Shown: positions 57,849-64,000 of the stretch, one piece after another | How positions within the stretch are numbered: position 1 is the first letter of the stretch | How the letters are laid out: every line of letters begins with the position of its first letter | From: Magicicada septendecula | Taxonomy: Eukaryota; Arthropoda; Insecta; Hemiptera; Cicadidae | Direction of reading: 5' to 3' | DNA length: 64,000 nt | Assembly: GCA_034769895.1 (NCBI GenBank) | Contig: CM068372.1 | Span: 370,283,258 to 370,347,257, forward strand | Notes under the pieces: generated by a model | The model's database searches: none | The model's input: the letters and a program-made list of their open reading frames with translations, nothing else | What the model was told of the DNA's origin: nothing | Made by a program: the position numbers and the translations under genes

Positions 57849-58731
57849 TTTTTAATTAATAAAGTTGTGTTAGTGGTTATAATCACCAAGAGAAGTAACA
57901 CTCTACAAATTTATTTATAGTGGTGTGCAACAGTGTTACTTCTGTTTGTGATCATTAATTAAAAATTCTGAAAAAATGTGCACTCGACAATTTATTTATA
58001 GTGGTGTGCAACAGTGTTACTTCTGTTTGTGATCATAACCGCTAACATGCCTTTATTAATTAAAAATTCTGAAAAAATGTGCACTCGACAATTTATTTAT
58101 AGTGGTGTGCAACAGTGTTACTTCTGTTTGTGATCATAACCGCTAACATGCCTTTATTAATTAAAAATTCTGAAAAAATGTGCACTCGACAATTTATTTA
58201 TAGTGGTGTGCAACAGTGTTACTTCTGTTTGTGATCATAACCGCTAACATGCCTTTATTAATTAAAAATTCTGAAAAAATGTGCACTCGACAATTTATTT
58301 ATAGTGGTGTGCAACAGTGTTACTTCTGTTTGTGATCATAACCGCTAACATGCCTTTATTAATTAAAAATTCTGAAAAAATGTGCACTCGACAATTTATT
58401 TATAGTGGTGTGCAACAGTGTTACTTCTGTTTGTGATCATAACCGCTAACGTGCCTTTATTAATTAAAAATTCTGAAAAAATGTGCACTCGACAATTTAT
58501 TTATAGTGGTGTGCAACAGTGTTATTTCTGTTTGTGATCATAACCGCTAACATGCCTTTATTAATTAAAAATTCTGAAAAAATGTGCACTCGACAATTTA
58601 TTTATAGTGGTGTGCAACAGTGTTACTTCTGTTTGTGATCATAACCGCTAACATGCCTTTATTAATTAAAAATTCTGAAAAAATGTGCACTCGACAATTT
58701 ATTTATAGTGGTGTGCAACAGTGTTATTTCT
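57849..58731. repeat. 101-bp tandem array with inverted leading copy
   Basis: Seven junctions spaced exactly 101 bp (AACCGCTAAC at 58037, 58138, 58239, 58340, 58441, 58542, 58643) define about eight units, nearly identical apart from a few single-base changes. An early unit lacks 20 bp near 57967. The left end (57849-57900) is a diverged, inverted partial unit. The whole lies between exact copies of GTCTAATTTAAA (57837-57848 and 58732-58743), which look like a target duplication. No coding capacity. Confidence 0.9.
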
Positions 58732-58889
58732 GTCTAATTTAAAATCTTTACAAACATCTGAAATACGTTTCTTTCACATGGGAGTGCGAATGTAAAATAA
58801 TTGACAAATTGTACTCTTGCCGTGTCTTCTTTCCTCTAATACCATTTGGTCGAAGTCCAAATTTACTGTTTTAAGCAACTCAAACGTAA

Positions 58890-60125
58890 GCAACGAATAC
58901 TGCAGAAGAGACTGGAACCATATGTTGAAAAATATTGGGGGAATACCAAGGTGGCTTTCGGAGTGGAAGATCCACTATAGACCAAATCTTCACAGTTAAA
59001 ATACTGATGGCGAAGATGTGCGAAAACAATATGGACCTAACACAAATCTTTGTTGATTTTAGGCAAGCGTATGACATCATAGATAGGAATAAACTTTTTG
59101 AAATGATGCTATACTTTCAAATACCTATTAAATTAGTACAACTGACAAGATTGACAATGAAACAGACAACAGCCAAAGTCAAATTGCAAACGGGTACGAC
59201 AGATCCTTTTAATGTCACGAGAGGGCTAAAACAGGGCGATGGGCTGGCACCAACACTAGCAGGGCGATGGGCCTGTTCAGCTTAGCACTTGAATATGTGA
59301 TCAGGAAATTGTCAATAGATAGGAATTAAACATTAGAACATAAAATGGTCCAGACTGTAGTGTATGCAGATGATATAATATTATGGCAAGATCCCAAGGA
59401 AGAGCAAAAGAGACATTCCAGGAACTCAAAGGTGAAGCAGAAGAGATAGGATTGCAGGTTAATACAGATAAAACAAAGGTTATGATCACCACTGGGAAGA
59501 AAACCAGGAAACCTGAACAGTTTGAAATTGAACCACTAAACCTGGAAATAGTGAATCAGTTTAAATATTTGGGATGTTGGATGGCAGAAAATAATGCCGC
59601 AAATAGAACATATGCATCATTAACATCTATATTCAAGACAAGGAATATCCACCATCAGTCCAAGGTTACATTATATAAAGTTATGATTACACCAGTGATA
59701 ACATATGGCAGCGAGACTTGGACTCTGAACAAAGAAGCCGCTAATATAGTCAATACTTTTGAAAGGAGAATTCTGAGGAGAATATATGGACCAATCCAGG
59801 TAAACGGGATATGGAGAATGCGTCACAATGAGGAGCTGTATAAGCTGTATGAAGACAATGATCCACCACCATCCGACTGCATAGATTGCAATGGGCAGGA
59901 CACATCATTAGGATGGAAGACAACCGAATACCTATGAAAGTACTGTTTAGTCAGATCGAGGGTAGAAGGCTTGTCGGAAGACCTAAGACACGCTGGACTG
60001 ACGCAGTGGCGAGGGATGCTGATAATTTACTTAAAATAAAACGATGGACATCGATCGCCAAGGACAGGTAAAATGGAGGCGGATGATTATGGAGGCTAAG
60101 GTTCGACTTCGAACTGTGATGCCAT
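58890..60125 (+). pseudogene. RTE-like LINE, RT and C-terminus
   Basis: The longest LINE copy here. It reads LQKRLEPYVEKY at 58900, then GGFRSGRSTIDQI at 58947, FVDFRQAYDIIDR near 59055 (the first catalytic Asp), RGLKQGDGLAPTL near 59222, and VYADDIILWQ near 59360 with the catalytic ADD. After a frame change come GLQVNTDKTKVMITTG, FKYLGCWM, VITYGSETWTLNKE, FERRILRRIYGP, QWAGHIIRMED and GRPKTRWTDAVARD to about 60060. There are frame breaks near 59280, 59385 and 59880. The endonuclease domain is absent (5' truncation). It ends in a (GAA)n tail. Confidence 0.85.
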
Positions 60126-60220
60126 AGAAGAAGAAGAAGAAGAAGAAGAAGAAGAAGAAGAAGAAGAAGAAGAAGAAGAAGAAGAAGAAGAAGAAGAAGA
60201 AGAAGAAGAAGAAGAAGAAG
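60126..60220 (+). repeat. (GAA)n tail, about 31 units
   Basis: Perfect AAG/GAA run directly after the LINE. It is the expanded 3' tail typical of this element type. The poly-Leu and poly-Phe frames across it are artefacts. Confidence 0.9.
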
Positions 60221-61884
60221 CAACAACTTAAACGTACCGTCGTGAAAACATATGCATATAGGCAGACGTTAAGATACGTCCTTTCTGACCCGAGTTGGTT
60301 CAACATTGAAACGATTAACAGAGGGAAGATTCCGTTCCGGTCGCTTACAAATCACAAAGGTGCACTCTTCACTATCGCCTTTACTAAAATCATCTTCTTA
60401 TTCTCCTTCTTCACTTCATGGAGTAGGCATATTTCCTGTTCCATCTTGTTCTGGTGGGGGAGGCCGCTCAGTACGTATCGTCGCGTGCTTGGCTAAACCC
60501 CACCAGGTGGGACTAGCGCTGCGGCTGTGCGAGGTTGCGGGTTGGAGCTATATCGCTCTCTTTACCGATGGCTCCTTCTCCTTCCCAAACATCCACCCTG
60601 GCGGACGCTGCCTTCCGGGGTACGGGGTTAATCGGTATTCGGCGGTGTCAAGTCTGATAATCGGAACAAAGTATGCGTGCAGCGACCCGATAGTCAGGTC
60701 TGTGTAACCGGCGCTGTACCTGGTCGGGTTCGCGGGGCCAGCCTCACCCGGCCGCTTATCCGGGCACAGAAACGCCGCCGGCCAACGTTATGACTTGTAC
60801 CAACAATTTATATTTTACGTGCCATAGCAGCGAAGTGCGTTAGTATCCTTGCGAGAAGACCCTTGAAGCCCGCGCCAGTGATGGAGAGCTGGGACTTTTC
60901 TTGTCTTTCCCTGGTAAGCTCATGTGATTTGCGGTGATGGTGGTAAATAATGAGGAGGGAGGAATGAAGTCTTCGAAGCTGGTATAGTGTCTTCAACATC
61001 GAGGTACAGCAGTGGCGCTGGATCACGCTCCTTAGTACGTGTCTCTGGAGTCGATAAGTTTGCATCGTACAGTCACGCACACAAACAGATAGTAAATTGC
61101 TTGCTTCTGTGAGATCTTGAAGTTACCACGAGTTTAATGCTAGAATCAGTTACGATGATTATTATCGGCAAGTCTAATTACAATATTACCAATACTTTCA
61201 AATGGGCAAACATCTCATAAACATTCTGTCGAAAGACAAACATAGAACTATTCGAAAAGTTGAACAAATTTATAATTCTGACTAACCTTACTCTCAGTTA
61301 CGTCGGTCTATCGCCTCTTTAGACAACAGATAATTGAACATCTAGTTATGACGAATGCAAACTATCTCTCATCACGCTAGTCACTGACTGTGTGCCAGCC
61401 CCTCGGTTAATTATTATTTATTCTAGAACAACTATTGTTTACAGGAACTTCTTTGGCGTGCGCAGTTGGCAGATGACTGCAGCCCTTCATATACTAATAT
61501 TTTATGAAAGTGTGTCGTGACTTTTCCAAAGTTAAGTACATGATTAAGTGCACTTTATGGTAGCTGAGGAGAGTAGTTTCGTTTGGGTGTGGTCAAACTC
61601 CACCCGCTTTACGAGAACAGTTCGCCTTTAATTTTCAACAACTTGATTAGTCATAAAACCTTTGGCACGACGCTAAAGGAAATATATTATAAACGTGCTC
61701 GAGCGTATACTGTATAACCATACGTTACAAATGTAGAAAACGTTACTTTAATAAAATATATATCCAAAGTCCAAAAAATCAATCTTTGCAAAAATTTGGA
61801 AACATATAAAAACAAAATAAATAATAAATTAATGGAGGATCAAACCTAAGTTAACAAAAAATGACATTAATTTCAAAATTATTA
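60221..61884. other. Non-coding DNA with a GC-rich block
   Basis: At 60430-60790 the DNA is GC-rich, with GTGGGACTAGCGCTGCGG and GAGGTTGCGGGTTGGAGC spaced roughly like tRNA A and B boxes, so an old tRNA-derived SINE is possible. Just left of it GGAGTAGGCATATTTCCTGT resembles a minus-strand LINE tail. The rest to 61884 shows nothing. Confidence 0.35.
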
Positions 61885-62180
61885 ATCGGTTCAGTAGACA
61901 AGTGGGTATGGTACTTTGCTACTAATCTAGAGGTCCCTGGTTCGATTCCCGGGCCCGCACCATAAAATCAAGGTGCGTTTTTCAGCCCCCAGGTCGACTC
62001 AGCCCGTTGAAAATGAGTACCTGGGATAACATCCTGGGGATAATAATAGGCGGCTGAAGCCGTAGTGCTGGCCACACTGCCTTCCTTGTATGCCGTACGG
62101 CTCACATAAGGCAGCCTACCCTGCCTACTCTTAAACTACTTCGGTGGTACACATGGGAGCCATTATTATTTTTATTAATT
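61885..62180 (+). mobile_element. tRNA-derived SINE
   Basis: A tRNA-like head at about 61890-61962 has an A-box-like AAGTGGGTATGG and an exact B box GGTTCGATTCC (61939-61949) within an imperfect T arm (CCTGG/CCCGG). A unique body (CCTGGGATAACATCCTGGGG, GGCGGCTGAAGCC) follows and an ATT-rich tail ends it. The acceptor stem does not pair, so it is not a functional tRNA gene. TTATTAAT occurs on both sides and may be part of a target duplication. Different family from the SINE at 33.4 kb. Confidence 0.7.
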
Positions 62181-62699
62181 TGATAATGGAAAGTCGTTTT
62201 CAAAGCTAAAAATGAAGAAATGATTTTAAATCAAGTATGAACAAGAAAGGCTACCAACTCTAGCCATCATAAGTACTGAAAACGATAATGGCATAATTTT
62301 ATATGATACTGTAAAAGAATATGCGACAAGAAAATCAAGATAAAGTGGTTTTTGTTGATGAAAATTAGCAAAGCCTATTTATCAGTATTGCAATCGTAAA
62401 TTTGTGTTATCAGATTGTGTGATTAATAAGAAATAAAAGGTTTGTTTATGTTTAGAATGGTTCTCCATTAATCTTCATTCAATTCGAATCCCACCCACCC
62501 GCATCAATCCACAAACCAAAGGGGTGGCACATTAGACTCTGCACCCAGAGGCAGGTAAGTCCGAAACGCCATTGGTCCTACGGTTCTTTTAACAACAGAT
62601 ACGTTAAACGTAGCTTTTCGTATCAGTAGTGGCCCAGTATTTTCGAATAGCCCGTTCAATTGTTGAATTCTCAGCGTTAAAACCCCATCTGAAGCCACA
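62181..62699. other. No recognisable gene
   Basis: AT-rich to 62480, then balanced composition without a coding signal. Confidence 0.4.
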
Positions 62700-64000
62700 T
62701 CTTCTTATTCTTCTTGTTCTTCTTATTCTACATTACCAGGGATTAGGCAACTTTGCCAGCACGTCTTCGTTCTATAGGCTTATATGCTAACGCAACTGTT
62801 GGAATTCGCCCCCCAAGAGCATTCTCTATACGTGCTGTGCTCCCTCCTATGCCTCCGATGATACGTGGCTGTATCATCCATAATGTTCCAGACTCCCAGG
62901 TCTTCTCGATTCCTCAGTCTATCCTATAGACTACAATCCTTTTACTTTGTTCAAAAAACATAGATACATCTTCCTTGGTTCCCTTTTTCAGTTACCCAAT
63001 TTCACGTCCATACAGAAGAGTAGGTTTAGTCGCGGTCTTACAAAGTTTCAGATTTGTGTCCTTCCTAATCATGTGCTTTAGTATTCTGTGGACAGTTTAG
63101 CATAACAAACGACATTTCTTTCATATCATAAACTATAGTAGGCTCCCTGAGCTACAGAACTCGCACACTGTTTGGGACGAAGTACATTTATTATTACATA
63201 AATTTCTAAATTATATAATTTAATATTTTACGTCCAAAAATTCTGACGTAATCTTTTCAGAAATAAGCACTATATTCAAATTGTGGTGTAAATTTACATT
63301 TGATTTGATACCCCAAATGAATTTTGGCGATTTTATAAAAATTTTCACCCAATTTTTATAATTTCACCCAATATCTCTTTAATTTGATACTCTCTTTTTT
63401 GCGATTTTTTTCACAAGAATGGAAACGCACGTCGCGTTTTACAAAAATCGGTTGATGCGCTTAAAAGTTATCGTGAGACATACTCCAACAGATAGACAGA
63501 CAGACAGACAGACAAATGCCAAAGGGTCGAGTTGAAGGTTCCCTAGTTTAAGGTTAATAATATCTTTGCTAAGATAATTAAAATGATTGACCTCTGGTAA
63601 CATTCTGTTAGCGATGACTGGCTTATAAATCGGGCAGGTTCGGCATCTTTACAGGCCATTACTTTTGTTTCGTTTTCTAAGTCGATATTGAGTCATATTG
63701 TAATCAGTGGATAACGTAGGGCCTATGTACCTCACACACTCCCTTAGCTATAGTTTATTCTCATCACGTTGAATCCAAAATTGATCGACTGCAAACATCA
63801 AAGTATTTACCGACATAATGTGTGACAGCCTAATTCCGAGATGTGCCAAAACCTTACATCTTCGCGAAAGATCATCAATATGTATATTAAATACAGCAAG
63901 TGAGACACTGTATTCTTGTGTTAGCCCCTAGTTTACAGAAATCGGCTTCGATAAATTGGACCAAGTCCTACTCACAACTTTTCTAACCTTATAAGAACAT
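62700..64000 (-). pseudogene. RTE-like LINE, split by repeat B, runs off window
   Basis: From the right edge on the minus strand: GLTQEYSVSLAVFNIHIDDL near 63920 (GL.QG..LSP.LFNI.IDDL), MFAVDQFWIQ near 63800 (the FADD motif mutated to FAVD), VNHFNYLSKDI near 63580. Repeat B interrupts it at 63185-63530. Then NLKLCKTATKPTLLYGREIG near 63050, and ALAYKPIERRRAGKVA near 62775. It ends in a TTC/TTG-rich (GAA-like) tail at 62700-62730. Many stops. The 5' part lies outside the window. Confidence 0.65.
63185..63530 (+). repeat. Repeat B, copy 3
   Basis: Contains ACGTCCAAAAATTCTGACG, TTTGATTTGATACCCCAAAT and TTTTGGCGATTTT blocks, then AAAATCGGTTGATGCGCTTA, AAGTTATCGTGAGACATAC and a GACAGACAGACAGACA run. 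Same order as at 41585-41990. It interrupts the minus-strand LINE. Confidence 0.7.

Noticed and set aside
57849..58731. CRISPR array
   Set aside because: Units are tandem without unique spacers and the context is eukaryotic.
59951..60306. Poly-Leu and poly-Phe minus-strand frames
   Set aside because: They are the (GAA)n LINE tail read backwards.
61890..61965. Functional tRNA gene
   Set aside because: The B box is perfect but the acceptor stem does not pair and a SINE body follows.

Overview
The window looks like repeat-dense nuclear DNA from an arthropod, probably an insect with a large genome. The evidence is indirect. There are no bacterial-style operons. Microsatellites are abundant, one canonical GT-AG style exon edge is visible, and nearly every protein-like stretch is a decayed transposable-element protein. 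The mix of RTE-like, R1-like and Jockey-like non-LTR elements, Penelope-like elements, hAT transposons, gypsy and tRNA-derived SINEs is typical of such genomes. A cockroach-like or other hemimetabolous insect is a guess from the style of the LINE proteins and cannot be proven here. No intact host gene was found. The only host-gene candidate is a 31-codon cysteine-rich first exon at 1293-1385 on the minus strand, whose gene would continue beyond the left edge.

Layout: 1-4.8 kb is AT-rich DNA with microsatellites, the candidate exon and a CpG-richer upstream stretch. 4.8-17.5 kb is a graveyard of LINE 3' fragments on both strands plus a deleted hAT element (11850-13127). At 17.5-26.6 kb a possible solo LTR abuts a repeat (called repeat A here) that is split by a 6.6-kb LTR retrotransposon. 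That element has 2.26-kb LTRs which I find to differ by one substitution and one 1-bp indel, no recognisable gag or pol, a clear primer-binding site and a 4-bp target duplication. An uninterrupted inverted copy of repeat A at 34467-36218 shows the empty site. 27-43.6 kb holds more LINE fragments, one split by a tRNA-derived SINE, another split by a hAT-type MITE, plus a second MITE. At 43.9-46.1 kb the 3' half of a Penelope-like element is interrupted by an 880-bp GC-rich unknown. 47.9-56.7 kb is a degenerate gypsy-type LTR retrotransposon on the minus strand, whose 3' LTR was hit by a 2.8-kb hAT element. 57.8-58.7 kb is a 101-bp tandem array bounded by 12-bp direct repeats. 58.9-64 kb has another LINE, a GC-rich block, a second SINE and a LINE split by a second dispersed repeat family (repeat B).

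The DNA is best read as a stack of insertions. Target-site duplications fix the order of events at six places: LTR element into repeat A, hAT into the gypsy LTR, MITE into a LINE RT, SINE into a LINE, hAT near LINE debris at 11.8 kb, and probably a GC-rich element into a Penelope-like element. The youngest visible event is the LTR element with giant LTRs, which must have been mobilised by proteins encoded elsewhere. It is the best candidate for something undescribed.
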